From assembly GCA_963995525.1 (NCBI GenBank), contig OZ023206.1, positions 27,285,595-27,349,594 on the forward strand: DNA of 64,000 nt, written 5' to 3'. The notes below the pieces were generated by a model. That model was not told the origin of the DNA. It saw nothing but the letters and a program-made list of their open reading frames with translations, and ran no database searches. This document shows, piece after piece, positions 52,053-64,000 of the stretch (positions are counted from its first letter, which is position 1; every line of letters begins with the position of its first letter). A program made the translations under genes and the position numbers. Origin of the DNA: Escarpia spicata (taxonomy: Eukaryota > Annelida > Polychaeta > Sabellida > Siboglinidae).

Positions 52053-55000
52053 TTAATTCGTGAAAGTGGCAATACGGTCAGCTACTTGACTGAAATGGCA
52101 GGTCAGATCATAAAGGATGGACAAGGTGTCGAAGCGCAGGTACGGTAAATACGGTGTGACGTCAGAAGATGGCGTAGGTTCGGCGCTTTGCCTGTCGGAT
52201 AATGTGCTTCCCGATGATGTCACCTGAAGACAAACGTCACTCGTGGAAACCGGAGGAATATCACAATGCACTGTTACGTAATAACTGATTCAACTGATTC
52301 ATCCCATTGCGAATCGCTGATGTTCAAAGACAAGTATACAGTGTTAGAAAGTGAAAGTAACGAAAGCAGCAGTTGTTTGAACCCTCATAAGAATTCACTT
52401 TGATTGTTGAATCGGGTATTTGCGATAATACACGTTCTTATGTCATATTATAGGCGCCACTTTCGCCCATTTTCTGCGTCATTTATCTCCTCAATGTAAT
52501 TTCACACCAGTTAAGGTGCAATCTACAAGACCGTAATTTTACAAACTAACACAGCAATTGGCCGGGATGAGACCTCACCCTCTCACGTTTTGGGATCCCA
52601 AATTCCCACAATTGTTGAAGAGTTCACGTCCAACTTCCCACCCATATTGGGGACTATATCATACCTACGCTTACGATATACTTCGTACCTTAAAGCGAGT
52701 TTTCTGTTCTTCATTTTTTAACATAATGTTTGTAATACCAGAATAAATATGTGCGATTACTGATGTCATAACAGTGCTCGCAATTTGAAAGTTGCGCCCC
52801 CGAATTGTTCTAATGTCAACAAAACATCCACTTTATAAACACGTCCATTGGCAATTATGACGGACGCAGGTTGGTATCACAGTAAAACCCTTTGATGTTC
52901 GGCGCGGTAGCTGTGCTTCCACATTTAAGACAACCAATTCAGCCAACTTCCTATCAGTTGATACCGGATAACAGAACAGACAGTCTCCAGTTAATGTACA
53001 GTGCGGTAACGGATTCAAACGCGAAAATAACTTACCAAGTGTTTCAGAATCGCTGTGTAGTGTCCCATTGCTTTCTTGATGTTGTCCAGGTGCGCCATCA
53101 GGCGGCAGTACCTGTCTTCTTCCGGTTGTCTGAAGGCAGGATGACCACACGCGGTTGTCCTATTACAGGGCAAGCCTAATTCCCTGTTCAGTCGACATAC
53201 GTAAGAAGTCTCCATGACTTCAACGTTGGTCACCAGATGACCGTAGTGGTACGATTCCAAGAGCAGCGTCCGCAGAACCTGAAGTCACAATGGGGATAGT
53301 TCATTGTTTCATTCCCGCGTTCGTGACAGTGAAATAAAGTGCCGGTGATTTTGAGACGGCAGCACCTTTTCGTATGTTTTGCACCATGAACAAATATTAT
53401 TAACTTAACAGTTAAATTTACATATTTGAGGACTACAATGGTTATGTTGGACAGAGGCTTAATTTTCCGGTGGTTTGCTGAGATATAAAAGGGAGCGTCT
53501 CCAATGTTAATGTTTCGGGAAAATATTGGGATTAGACCACAACTCTTCAGAAAGCCCACACTACGACGTGTCCCATTATTATATAATATGAATAATTAAA
53601 CTGCGTTCATGACAAAACACAGCCGTTAAGATGATTGCTTATGGAAAATAACGAATGTTCTGATCCCATCTGATGGAGTGTTTTGATACATAATTGTGGC
53701 TGCGGTTAACGGCGTTATTGTCTCTGTAGCTTAGTGACAAACAGACAAAGACAAAAAATACTTATTTCTGACCATAAATTAACAAAAATGTAATAATTAA
53801 CATAAACGTAAGAGTCCCTGGAGAGAGCATGTCGCTAACATGGGAGCCTCATTCTAATAATAAAAAATGAATATTTTATTATTTATTTATTATTATGAAG
53901 CATTTATAGAGCGCCGTGTGTCCGGATAACAAATCTGCTCAAAGGCGCTGACAATCGTAGAGTATAAGTAAAAATACATTAAATGACCTAAAACATATTA
54001 AATGGAAATATTAAATCGAAAGGTCAAAGAAAATGAATACTAATAGTAGTAAAATTAATAATCATAATACTTTTAGTAAAGAGGTACAGAAATACAAACA
54101 TAATGGCGTAATATATGTTATACTATTATTTGTAGCATAAATAACAATTATGGATGACGCAATGACATTTATAATTCATAATTACGTAGGTTTTAATATA
54201 AACGGTGAAACCATGTAGACTATGTGTATAAATGTTATCAGCAATACTGCGTATTGTTAAGTGATATATAAGAATGCGGCTATGAATTGAATTGATGGTA
54301 CTGCAGGTATTGGCATGATTGCATCCGAATAGGATTATGTTGTTTTCAGAATTTTATAATTGTTTCGGTACCCTTAAGCAAAGTATTTTCATTATTATCA
54401 GTGTAGCTATTTCTACTACGACAACTATAGACAAATGTCCTACTAACGTTGATATCTGGTGTCATAGATGTCGCTGTTGTCACTGATTGGTCGCTTCGCG
54501 AAGATGCATGTATCTTGAGCTGCATGATCTTTGCCGCGAGTACCTCACATGTCGTAATATCCGGTATTCTCTCCACGAGTTGTCGCAGGAACGGCTGTGC
54601 GCACTACCGGAAAATACAAAATCGTGAGGACGCTGCTAGCGGTGGTTGTCATGGTGGTGTAATGGTGGTATTAGTTGTGGTGGTGATGATGGTGGCGGTG
54701 GCGGCGGCGGCGCCGTCGTCGACGTCGTCGTGATGATGGTGATAACAGCAATGCAGTGATAGTGTAACGTTGGAATCAACGTCCAGTAAACAGCCTGGTG
54801 ATTCTATGGACATTGACTGTAATAGGCAAATCGTAAACGTTTTCTTTACCACGACATAGAGGCGAATACACCGTCGCCGATAATAAAGATATGTACCGAA
54901 TACGTGTACTTACATAATGAATGAAACTCTCGTTCCCTCTCAATTTCACGTCGATGGATTGACGTAAAAGACCACCAATCAAAGCACTGTCATGCGAAGT

Positions 55001-55744
55001 TTTCGTTGTATCATCCGAAACTTCGTCTCTGGTAGTTCTTTCGGTTGTAGTTGTTGCCAGTGGAATGCCTCTCACACCAGTGCACATCACGTGGCATATA
55101 GCCAAAGCGGTATCTATTAAGAAAATATGAAATATAATCAATGTTATTTACGTCGTATAATTAATAAAAGAGGCTCAATGGAACATAGTAGGACGCTTAT
55201 GATGTTATAATTATAATATACTGTAACATAATACTATTAATTTATGTTACACTAATATCGTAATCACATTGTACCATTATCTGTCACCACGTTGAATGGT
55301 GAAGAATTTCTACGAAGAAATGTCTAAAAAATGAAAATTTCGCACAAGTTAGTTCAGGTGAAGTGTTTAGAAAGTTTGAATAATCCAATGCCGGACAGTA
55401 ATAAAGTCGGAATTTCGTGTGTCGCTGTCAACATATATCATAGATGGAATACGCAGCTTACGTAGTAACTTATCTGGCATATAATTTGTTCAATATCGAA
55501 ATCCTCTAGTGTACCAAATCCCGAGATCAGTAGGCCTACGCATCAAATACAAAGCGTTAGACATTCTCAAGTTGGTTCAAACTCAATCGTTCACGACTGA
55601 AGTGTTAAAGCTGCTGAGCGATTTTGGCGAACTACGAGACAGTTATCCTTTCTGTTGTAGTAGTAGATTGCTTTCAAAAACTACAGTAAATCGCTAAAAA
55701 TTTACTAACTACTTCTCGCAGTACTTACATATTTTGAAGATCAT
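52053..55744 (-). CDS. Secreted class I cytokine-like protein (gene 2)
   Basis: Five coding exons on the minus strand: 55744-55729, 55113-54914, 54603-54448, 53278-53036, 52223-52053. Donors are GTAAGT, GTAAGT, GTTAGT and GTAAGT; acceptors end AG. Phases are 1-0-0-0, giving 261 residues. The signal peptide (MIFKIYTALAICHVMCTGVR) is completed by joining exons 1 and 2. A short Thr-rich linker (ATTTTERTT) stands where gene 1 has its long stalk. Residues 47-72 form a helix ending NESFIHY, with the sequon at the same place as in gene 1. Exon 3 is 52 codons, as in gene 1 (CAQPFLRQLVERI...TTCEVLAAKI). Exon 4 has NVEVMETSYVC and RYCRLMAHL. Exon 5 has LPYLRFDTLSILYDL. Cysteines 73, 91, 152, 162 and 182 match gene 1. 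Overall length fits a four-helix cytokine. Paralogy to gene 1 is firm; the cytokine fold is inferred. Confidence 0.85.
53890..53965. repeat. Dispersed repeat with TTTATAGAGCGCC / AAAGGCGCTGA core
   Basis: TTTATAGAGCGCCGTG and CTCAAAGGCGCTGAC are a partial inverted pair of a kind frequent in animal SINE/LINE 3' ends. Located in intron 3 of gene 2. Family not determined. Confidence 0.35.
54640..54740. repeat. GGT/GGC/GTC trinucleotide-rich tract
   Basis: Low-complexity (GGTGGT, GGCGGC, GTCGTC) tract filling the middle of intron 2 of gene 2 (54604-54913). Ala/Val- or Thr/His-rich frames across it are artefacts. Confidence 0.85.
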
Positions 55745-56218
55745 GATCTATGTCTGGCGTTCGAGTCTTGTATACCGCTCGTCTTCGAATCGCGCCTTTA
55801 ATAGCCATTTTTGTGCGGATTGCCGACGTTTTTCCCCAGGATACTGCGGTGACGAAATGGGCCTTCGAACGATTCGAATGGTTTCACTTTTCGGTACGAT
55901 TCAGCCGGATGCTTAATTGTCTGGTCACTGCCGGCTAGCTCATCGATGACTCTATCGGTCACGTGCTTTCAATCTCAGCACGCGAAAAGCGAAAGCAATA
56001 ATGGTAAGTCAGCGGACTTCGCCGAAGAGGTTTTTGCTTACAGTAAAGGGTATAGCAACAATACAGAGTGCCTGCAAGCGCCTCGATCTCAACTCGCTGT
56101 CTCGATCGGGTCATGCGCTCAGTACGATTGCGAACACTCTCTAATGTCTCCATACGTATTCTGTATTGTTTAATTTTAAGGGTTTTTAATTGTTCGTATC
56201 TCGCGTTGTTGACCAGTA
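55745..56218. other. Upstream region of gene 2
   Basis: No clear TATA box upstream of the minus-strand ATG at 55744. A CACGTG E-box occurs near 55960. The plus-strand frames here are short and unlikely to be genes. Confidence 0.35.
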
Positions 56219-56405
56219 CAGTGGAACTTAACTTTACGGTCACCTCGGTAATACAGCCACATCGCAATTAAGGTCACTCTCGGACTGCCCCAAATTATTT
56301 TAGTAACAGTAAAATATAGGCAACTACCCCCGTTATCATGGCCACCTCGCTATTCAGGTCACTTTGCCCAGTTCCGAGGGTGACCTTAATAGCGAGGTTC
56401 CATTG
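56219..56405. mobile_element. MITE with pogo/Tigger-like ends, relative of 38914-39088
   Basis: Flanked by TA (56217-56218 and 56406-56407). Ends CAGTGGAACTTAACTTTACG and, inverted, CAATGGAACCTCGCTATTAA. The internal CACCTCG(C/G)-TA words are shared with the MITE in gene 1. Confidence 0.78.
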
Positions 56406-57451
56406 TATCAAAGATCGTGTATGCTATATATTTTCTATGGAGTATGTTGCGCCGGCAGCCTCCATTAAAGGATCCAACGTAAAGACTATCTCCCTATCAG
56501 AATAGTTAAATCGGTGAATGTAAGAAATGATGGAGCTAGCGTAGTGTGTCCATGGGTTTATGGTTATATGGTTATATGGGCATGTGAGTATGCTATGGTT
56601 TTCCTCCCAGACGGTTTTCATCTCGGTCACCAAACGTTCAGGGAGTAATCTACGAATCTTCAAAAGGAAACTAACGCCTTAACTTTATTCCCCTTTGATT
56701 AAGAGTCCCTATAGATTGTAGGGTTCGTATCGGGTGCTAGACGAACGTAAATCGATTGTTCGTAGGTTAAGCAGATAAAACCGGCGAACATCGCTTAACC
56801 AGGTCCTACTCAAAACGCTGCTAGTTGACATAGACACCTTCATTTCCTGAACTCGTACGTGTTTTAATTTGATACGGATGCGTTTTTTTTATTATATAGG
56901 AATGCGATTTTTATTTAACTTTTCCTGACGTCCGTATTTGTATTTGATGTTTCAAATTGGCGTAGGCATATTTGGTGAAATACACCCTGAGTGGTTTTGG
57001 TATATAATATTATGATCTGCATTAACGCAAATAATTTTGGGTCCTACATATCACTGAAAGCATAACTACCTAATCAACCCAATCCATCACTATTTAGTGC
57101 TAAACCTTTGTATACATTTTCAAAATATCGTGCGCCTAAAATGCAACAACATACTTCCATCTAATACATCAGTGACACTTCCGGCGATACCGGAAGAACA
57201 CTTCCGGTTTCAACATGACACTGAGCATCCTAGCATCTACAGCTAGATGAGCTGTCAAATAACAAACTTTTCTTATTACACAAGTACGAATTTTTAGCTC
57301 CCTGGCGTATCGATCCATCTGATGACGACTTTAATATGGCTTATCGATTCTGATATTGACTAACCCTTTTGTATTGATGCGCCGCTGAGCTGGTTTTCAA
57401 GGATTTAGGCACAAAACAACTTACATTATTATTATTATTAATTTTCCTTCA
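56406..57451. other. No gene recognised
   Basis: Short frames only. No repeats shared with the rest of the window were seen. Confidence 0.4.
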
Positions 57452-58190
57452 TCAGGAACTGTTCTTCCTCTGCCCGCCAGATGGTATGTCCCACACGTGA
57501 CTCAGTCGGAATCCCCCCTCGTCTCTGTTCATCGCATGTGTTGTCTTTCTGATCCAGATGGCTTCCTTAATCGATCGTACACACCTGTTTGTCTCTCTGT
57601 TTGCCACTCTGGCACCCCCCCCCCCCCCCCCCCCCCCAATCCAGTACACGTTGTTTCTGTCCGCATGGTCAGTTATCGCCGTTGTGTTCGGTGTTTGTCG
57701 AGCCTTTCCTTTTTTCTCGAGTGAACCGTCTCATTGCTATAGTTTCAACTTCTTTCTTATGTTCTTCTATCCTCGTGCCAAATGTTCTCCCCGTTTCCCA
57801 AATGTACGTGGTATTGCAGGTCTTGCATGGGGTTTGGTATACACAGTCAGTCTTCTTGCTGTCTTCCACTTTATCTTTTGTGTGTACTAATATTTTTCTG
57901 AGGTTTATTTGTGGTCTAACAGCTGATGCTATATCATGTTGTTTTAGTATGCGTTGCACCGGTTCTATCACTCCATGGATTTATGGTAAGGTGACCATGC
58001 CTCTGGACTTGTCTGTGATCTTCCTATCCTTAGTCTTTCCCCTCTGGTTTTGTTGTTGTTCCCTCATCGTCCTTATGGTCCAACTTGGGTACTTGCACTA
58101 CTGTTGTCGATTGTGAGTCGAAAATGTCTAGTTGTCTACTAAATAAAGTTTGTTTTTTAATTTCTCCCAACTTGATGAACATTTTCACGA
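57452..58190 (-). pseudogene. Penelope-like element, C-terminal part with GIY-YIG domain
   Basis: Reading down the minus strand: KAHLLVKMFIKL (about 58180), MVTLPYIHGVIEPVQRILKQ, then DCVYQTPCKTCNTTYIWETG and TFGTRIEEHKKEVET, which is the GIY-YIG endonuclease with YIG changed to YIW. After a gap with a poly-C run, SIKEAIWIRK and MNRDEGGFRLSHVWD complete the usual C-terminus at 57452. Frames are broken, so the element is inactive. The RT part is missing; an RTE LINE interrupts or adjoins it at 58211. Confidence 0.85.
57615..57637. repeat. Poly-C run (23)
   Basis: Homopolymer inside the Penelope-like remnant, where its length also breaks the frame. The true length is uncertain because such runs are prone to sequencing error. 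Confidence 0.85.
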
Positions 58191-58210
58191 GTAGATGCGC
58201 TTTCGATGGC

Positions 58211-59093
58211 ATCTGGATTGAGTCCTCATATTGATGGACGTCTTGACGGAGAAGGTGAGAAAAGATCAAGAACCAGAGCAAAGCACCAGAATCAATTATG
58301 TTCGCAAATGACATTGTGCTGTGTGGAGGAAAGGAGGTAGACATGACAGAGTACCTGGAGACGTGGAGGAAGGGGCTGGAAGAGAGAGGAATGAGGGTTA
58401 GTCGACCGAAAACCTAATTCATGGACTTCACGTTCGAACGGAATGAGGAGATAGACAGACCAACTGTAAAGATACTGGGAGACGAGCTGGAAAAAGTGAC
58501 ACACTTCAAATATCTAGGGTCAGTCGTGGAAGAGACAGGAGGCATGGAAACGGAGATCAAATAGAGCGTGAGTGCAGCTTGAAGAAATTGGAAGAAATGC
58601 AGCGGAATATTGTGCGACAGGAGGATGCCAGTGAAGTTGAAGGGGAAGATCTATAAAACAGTAGTCAGGCCAGCAATGCTGTACGGGCAACAACGAAAGG
58701 ACACGAAGCAAGGATAGAGATGAATGAGATGAGGATGCTGAGGTGGATGTGTGGAGTAACAAAGAAAGATAAGATCCGAAACGAATATATTAGAGGAGCA
58801 ACGAGAGTGACACAAGCATCCAAAAAGATAAAACAGAGAAACGACTGAAATGGTATGGGCATGTGATGAGAAGGGAAGAGGAGCACATAGTGAGAAGAGT
58901 GCTAAATGCAGAGATACCAGGAAGAAGAAGGAGAGGACGACCGAAGACCAGACGGAAACAAACATGCAGAAGAGACATGGAAATCGTGGGTCTGAGGGCA
59001 GATATGGTGATGGACAGGGCGACATAGAGAAAGAAAATTACCAGCCATACCAACGACACGACCCCAGATGACGGGAAAAGTCAGATAAGAAGA
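58211..59093 (+). mobile_element. RTE-type LINE, 5' truncated, with 18-bp target duplication
   Basis: AGATGCGCTTTCGATGGC occurs at 58193-58210 and, identically, at 59094-59111. Between them, degraded RT reads MFANDIVLCGGKEVD (YADD box changed to FAND), EERGMRVSRPKT, FKYLGSVVEETGG, DRRMPVKLKGKIYKTVVRPA and a basic tail. This is the typical endonuclease-RT C-terminal half of RTE elements. Several stops make it inactive. The insert ends GATAAGAAG just before the right repeat. Confidence 0.88.
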
Positions 59094-59111
59094 AGATGCG
59101 CTTTCGATGGC

Positions 59112-62100
59112 GATTTGTATTGTTTGGACGTGTCTCGATATCAAGTTTGTATAACATGGCGTAGATGGACAAAGGGTTTAACCATGCATATGCTTTAATA
59201 AGTATCGTCTGAAAAGACTGAAGCGTGCACGTAAATTGAAAATAGGCGAGAAGTGTCTTTCGGATTGTCGCATTTTTTTTCATATTTCGGGACTAGACCA
59301 ACATATTTACTCCCCTTTATGTTGCCCAGGATTTGTCCATGCGCCCATGTGTAATAATATACTATTATTAAACGAACTTTCTCAAACCGATATTTCAGCC
59401 CGTGTTGCGTCAGGCAGATTTCCCGAAACATTGAGCATAGCATGTTCAATTTAGTGTAATGTTACGTAGTATCCACTATGGTTTGCTGGCTCATTTGTTT
59501 TATGTAATTTTTAGTTTGGTGAACTTATTTGAAAATGCGGTGATGTATTTAGGGTAGGCATTTGGTCACTTGGCTTGAATTGTTCAGTTAAAGGGTTTCG
59601 GCGAGAAACGAAATGAATCTTTTTTAATATTTGACAACAACTCACTTATATGCTCGTCCTCTGAGCATGACATTGGAATATTACGAATACAAAATCATAG
59701 CGAATGATAGCAAGAGCCAAACTCACTTTTGTACATTTAAATTTTGAAACATCGCTCAGCCAAAAATGTCACCCCTATTTATGTTTATCGTGTTTGCCTC
59801 AAACCCCTTCAGTTATGTTGTACATAACCTGTTCCACTAACGTTTTGGTTCCAATTTTTTGAGTTCCTAATTAAACGTGCCTCTGAACAAACCATACGGT
59901 TATGTTTGACCGGGTCTGAAGAAAAGAGCAGACATTGTCCAACTCTTTACACTATAACGTAAGACGATCCACCATTACGCAAGCTAACATTATGCATTAC
60001 AATCAATGTCATTTTGATGACTACATTGTCATTACGTTCTCGTATACTGGGCTGACTGCGTATGTCAGTTGAGCTCTGTTACGCATTACATAGATCATAA
60101 TAAATCACGTATATGTTGCAAACGTTTGTGAATTAACACTTCATGTCGAGGATCAATGTATGCAGAATTCTGTCAACGTTGATCTCCGGCCCAAAAGCAT
60201 TGTATGAATGAATATGTGCAAAGCGTATGCACCAATGTCTACACAAGGCAATTCGTCAACGATACGATTGATCGATGTACATATGAGAGACATCTTCACA
60301 GTCGCTGTGCGGGTCAATATTGACATGCTGCAATGTAAACAGAGCTCTTCAGATCGCAGTGTTGATAGACTGTTCTCCTGGGGTTACTATCAGAGAAAAA
60401 TCCCGTGACAACAAATTGTGCAAATATATCTTCTCATTTACGAAAGGATGTGATTCATACAGGGAAATGTACCAGTCGTTACGATAGAGGTGAATACCCT
60501 TGTCTTAGCAAATCACATATGGTGACGGTTTCGTGGACAGTATTAATATTGCGGTCGCTTCTTTTTGTGTTTCGGTGTGTCGTGTTTAAATATGTCCTGC
60601 TGGTTTCTTTGTTTGTTTCATTAATTCTCTACACGTTATCACCCCTCTGCTTCCTTCTCTTAAAAGCTAATTCCCAAGGCCGATCTAAATCGATCCATAA
60701 TTATAATAATTTACACATGATTCAGGGTTGTTGGTTGTTGCTATACGCTGTCAACGCTGTGCTGCTCCGTTGTAGCCATACGTCTTCTTTTCAGGGAATA
60801 TGGAAGGCTTATCTGACAGCCATAAAGTTGCAGCAACAAATTTCTCAAATCTAGTACAGGGGAAACCGCCCAATGTGCACGTTCAATGATTCGTACAATG
60901 CTCAGCGCATTCTGTTGATTATTATTAAACATCTCCGTTGTATTTTCCCCGTTATTCGGTGCCAGAATATGCATTGCAAGTTATCCTCCTTTATTCGTTT
61001 GGTCTTATGCACGGTGCACCATTATAACCTTCACTGGTTGTTTTACGACACGTAGACCTACAATTATCTTGCGTCTCGGTTTAACATCCGTGTCGGATAT
61101 CATGTGCGGTTTTTGCTACCAATTTTTTGCGTTCGGTTGACTGCATGTCGCCGTAATACCTGATTCACACAACTTGATTTGTTCTCTGTGACTAGAAAGC
61201 CGTTTTTTGAAGATCACGATTTTCCTTTAGTTTAAAAATATTACACTACGCCCACCTAGACGAGCGAGCGTTTGTAGGCTTCACCGCAGACGATTTGCCA
61301 GCTCACCGGTTCCTTTTCGTAAATGGGGATCCTCACATACAAAAACAATATATTTTTAGTTCCTTGTCTTTAACGTTTCCCGCACGGCCATTTCCTGTCT
61401 TGACACATACATAGTATACATAAATCTCTTAGACGCATGCGCCCATAATTGTTTTGGTTTTAGGAATATCATTAAATAATTATTTTATTATCACATTACG
61501 CTGCTTTTTCAGTACCATGTTTTTGTTACTACACCAATTGTATGAGATTTTCAGTGGTTTTAGGTTTACTGTGTGTGCGTGTTTGTGCACAGGTGCGTGT
61601 TCGTGTGCATAAGCGTGTGCATACGTGGTGTGTGTGTGTATGCGTGCGTGTAAATTATCACTATGTCAATAACTAGTGATACTAAATGTGTGCATGCGTG
61701 CGTGAGTAATTGCGTGCGTGCTGTTGCATGTGCATTATAACATGGTAAGACAGACTACAAAACCAGCGGAAAATACCGCAAACACCCGGGGTCGTGTGGG
61801 GACTCCCTGAGCTGAATGGTGATAGTACCTCGACCACACCGGGCTGGATATTTCGCGATGACGGCGATGATACTACACGCAAAAAAGGAACTGACTTGGG
61901 ATGATACGAAACAGGCGTGGCCGAACGTGATGCGTGTAAATGTATTGAGGCTGCTAGCTAGGACGTAAATGGGTGTCTCCATTAATAGGGACATTAAACA
62001 AAACGGGGCTGTTCACTCAGTTGTGGACGTCCACAGGACGGACGTAGAGAAGGGTGTTTCTTCGTGTTCTTAGATCTTGGAATGTGTTTTTAATGGAAAA

Positions 62101-62949
62101 ATGTATTTTAAAGTATCGTTTTCTTCTGTATGTGTTGTTGTTAATGAAGATGATGATAATGTTTTGATGTTGTTATTGTTGTTGTTGCTGTTGTTGGCGT
62201 CGTTATAACCGAATAAAAAGTGTTAATTGGTTATTTATGCAGTGAAGAATCCTTTATATATATTACAATTGCAGGTATATACTGATATGTTCAACGGGCA
62301 TCCTTCTTAACAGAATGTGCCGTTTTCACAATAAAGACACGAAGGTTTTTAAAAAAAAGATCATATTCCATGTCAATTTCTAACGCTTATTTCATCAATT
62401 TTGTATAAAACAATTATTGAAAACGTTGGTTTTACTGAACTAATGTACCTACAAAAGAAAATACGCGTATGAAAACGACGTGTCAAGAGTCTGGATGGTT
62501 AGTTTCTATTACAACGACATTCAATAATAACACATTCGATGCATACAAAGAAACATTGATGAACACATATAATCGTTATTTCATTCTGGTGCAATTGGTT
62601 TCTAGTCTAACAGTGTAACATTATTGTCACAAAATGAAAACCTATTCATTGGCATCTAGTCTTGTGTTTGCCATGTAGTTTGTGTCTAAACGCAACTTAT
62701 TCTGGACACCGTTTGCTAACCATGACGTGTTCGTTTAGTGTAATAGTTTACAGTAACTTTGTAGGTGCATATCGCGGTGACGTCACTAGTGGTTAAAGCT
62801 TCAGAATCTCAATCAAAAGATCAAACTCAATCAAACGATTCCGGGTTCTAATCGTCTTGATGTCGTTTTCAAATTTGACTTCACTCAGCTGTATGAATGA
62901 GTACCTGGCTATATGCACGGTGGTGAATATTTGTGTACGAATAGTCTTC
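59112..62949. other. No gene recognised
   Basis: A 149-codon plus-strand frame (60405-60854) contains a hydrophobic stretch but no domain, and its codon content looks random. GTGT/GCGT-rich sequence lies at 61570-61730 and GTT/GAT triplets at 62140-62200. No supported exon. Confidence 0.4.
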
Positions 62950-63062
62950 GCGTAACAATCGTGGCTGATGGTTCCCAAAGAAGTTGCAATGGTGGTCGAA
63001 TAGACAGGTCTGCCATGGACTCAAACGTAATGGGCTTTGAGCAGTCCTAAGGATATACATGC
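62950..63062 (-). repeat. Dispersed repeat, copy 2
   Basis: Relative of 41225-41360; shares AGGTCTGCCA and GGGCTTTGAGCAGTCCTAAG-like words in order. The minus strand translates with a similar SPWQTC...HH...FFGNH pattern. Confidence 0.65.
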
Positions 63063-64000
63063 TCCCAAACAACATCCTTTCATTCCCTTTGTCCCATCGT
63101 GAATTAAAGAGTACGTACGTTTGTTACAATTATCGAAATAATTGACATGTGAACGCGTGAGCAGCAGTATCTAATGGTGGGCGATGTCGTGGCAGGCAGT
63201 TCACTTTCACATTTTCATTTTTTGCCGAAGTTTCCTTTGATCGAACCAAAATTAATGTAATATTTAGTATCATGGTGTCATCAAAACTTCACAACACATT
63301 TCCACAACCGGCCTAGCATGTCGGAGTCGATACTAGATACGTTTGAGTTTTTGTGAGTATGAAACCAGATGAACAAAATATAGACATGTGGAATCAGCTT
63401 TGGCAAACAGAATCGAGGAGGTAACAGGGATGTAAAACATGTTGTCTTGAAACCCGTGCACCGGTGAACGATGATGCGGTTATATCCCCGGTACTTAGCT
63501 CGTTGTTTTTGTAAAATAATCTCTCTCACTTTATCTCTCCCTCCCTCCCTCCCTCCCTCCCTCCCTCCCTCCCTCCCTCCCTCCCTCCCTCCCTCCCTCC
63601 CTCCCTCCTCTCTTCCTCCCTCCCTCCCTCCCTTTATTGTTTGTATATATACCTTCTTTCATCAAATTTCACTGTACTAAATCTTTGAATCTAAGTTTGA
63701 GGCATCCTCACTTTCTAGCGTCGTCCTCCCATTTGGGACAGTATGATTATATAGCTTGTTTAGAAAGTATGTTCTCATACACACGAGTATTTCTTGCATA
63801 AGATGTTGTTCTTTGCAAGCTCAGAACGTTTGCTGCTTTTTGAGTAAATTTCATAAATAAATTACTATGTACGATTCTCACAGTTTTATTAATTAGTATG
63901 TTACTGCCAGTTAGAGATATGAAGATTTGTAAACGCCGGAATTATGAGGAGGGAATCGGAGGCAGTGCGCGCAACAATTCCGGGCGATACATGTCCTTAG
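63063..64000. other. No gene recognised; (CCCT)n microsatellite
   Basis: Bases 63535-63634 are a (CCCT)n tract with minor interruptions. The rest shows only short open frames. The window ends without a feature boundary. Confidence 0.5.

Noticed and set aside
60405..60854. 149-codon plus-strand frame with a hydrophobic segment as a membrane protein gene
   Set aside because: A single unconserved frame without promoter, splice or domain support. AT-rich sequence often gives hydrophobic stretches by chance.

Overview
The window is a stretch of animal nuclear genome. Its genes have introns with GT-AG boundaries. It carries tandem C2H2 zinc-finger genes, many fossil non-LTR, LTR, Penelope-like, hAT and Tc1 elements, MITEs and long microsatellites, and no bacterial-style operons. 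The repeat content fits a marine invertebrate (lophotrochozoan or invertebrate deuterostome), but nothing in the sequence fixes the phylum. No tRNA, rRNA or CRISPR locus was recognised.

Layout. Bases 1-1497 show no gene. Bases 1.5-12.1 kb and 21.4-31.7 kb are two copies, in the same orientation, of a segmental duplication of about 10 kb. Each begins with a minus-strand C2H2 zinc-finger gene: copy A is an intact 24-finger ORF; copy B is a pseudogene in which one finger carrying a TGA codon has been amplified 14 times. The copies differ by insertions, including a hAT element (5.8-8.6 kb), a MITE with a visible empty site (11.1-11.5 kb) and several LINE pieces. Between the copies lie a Ty3/gypsy element with 124-bp LTRs and a 5-bp target duplication (12965-18059), inserted into a ~120-bp tandem array, then a tyrosine-recombinase remnant, a second tandem array and a pair of 78-bp direct repeats. 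A Tc1 element with perfect TIRs but a dead transposase (32.3-33.7 kb), a minisatellite and a hAT-type MITE follow.

The main discovery is in 36-56 kb. Two genes point tail-to-tail (plus strand 35978-42062, minus strand 55744-52053). Both were assembled by hand from conserved splice sites. Each has five coding exons with intron phases 1-0-0-0, a very short first exon (28 and 16 coding bases) inside a signal peptide, a 156-base third exon, and matching cysteines and motifs. They encode secreted proteins of 504 and 261 residues that look like class I four-helix cytokines. That exon plan is the one known for vertebrate IL-6, G-CSF, erythropoietin and growth hormone. The first protein has in addition a Ser/Thr/Pro-rich mucin-like stalk with three 35-residue repeats between signal peptide and helix A. 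The cytokine assignment is inference; the gene models and their paralogy rest directly on the sequence.

Bases 42-52 kb and 56-64 kb are mostly intergenic: LINE and Penelope fragments, MITEs, microsatellites, and long stretches in which no gene could be supported.
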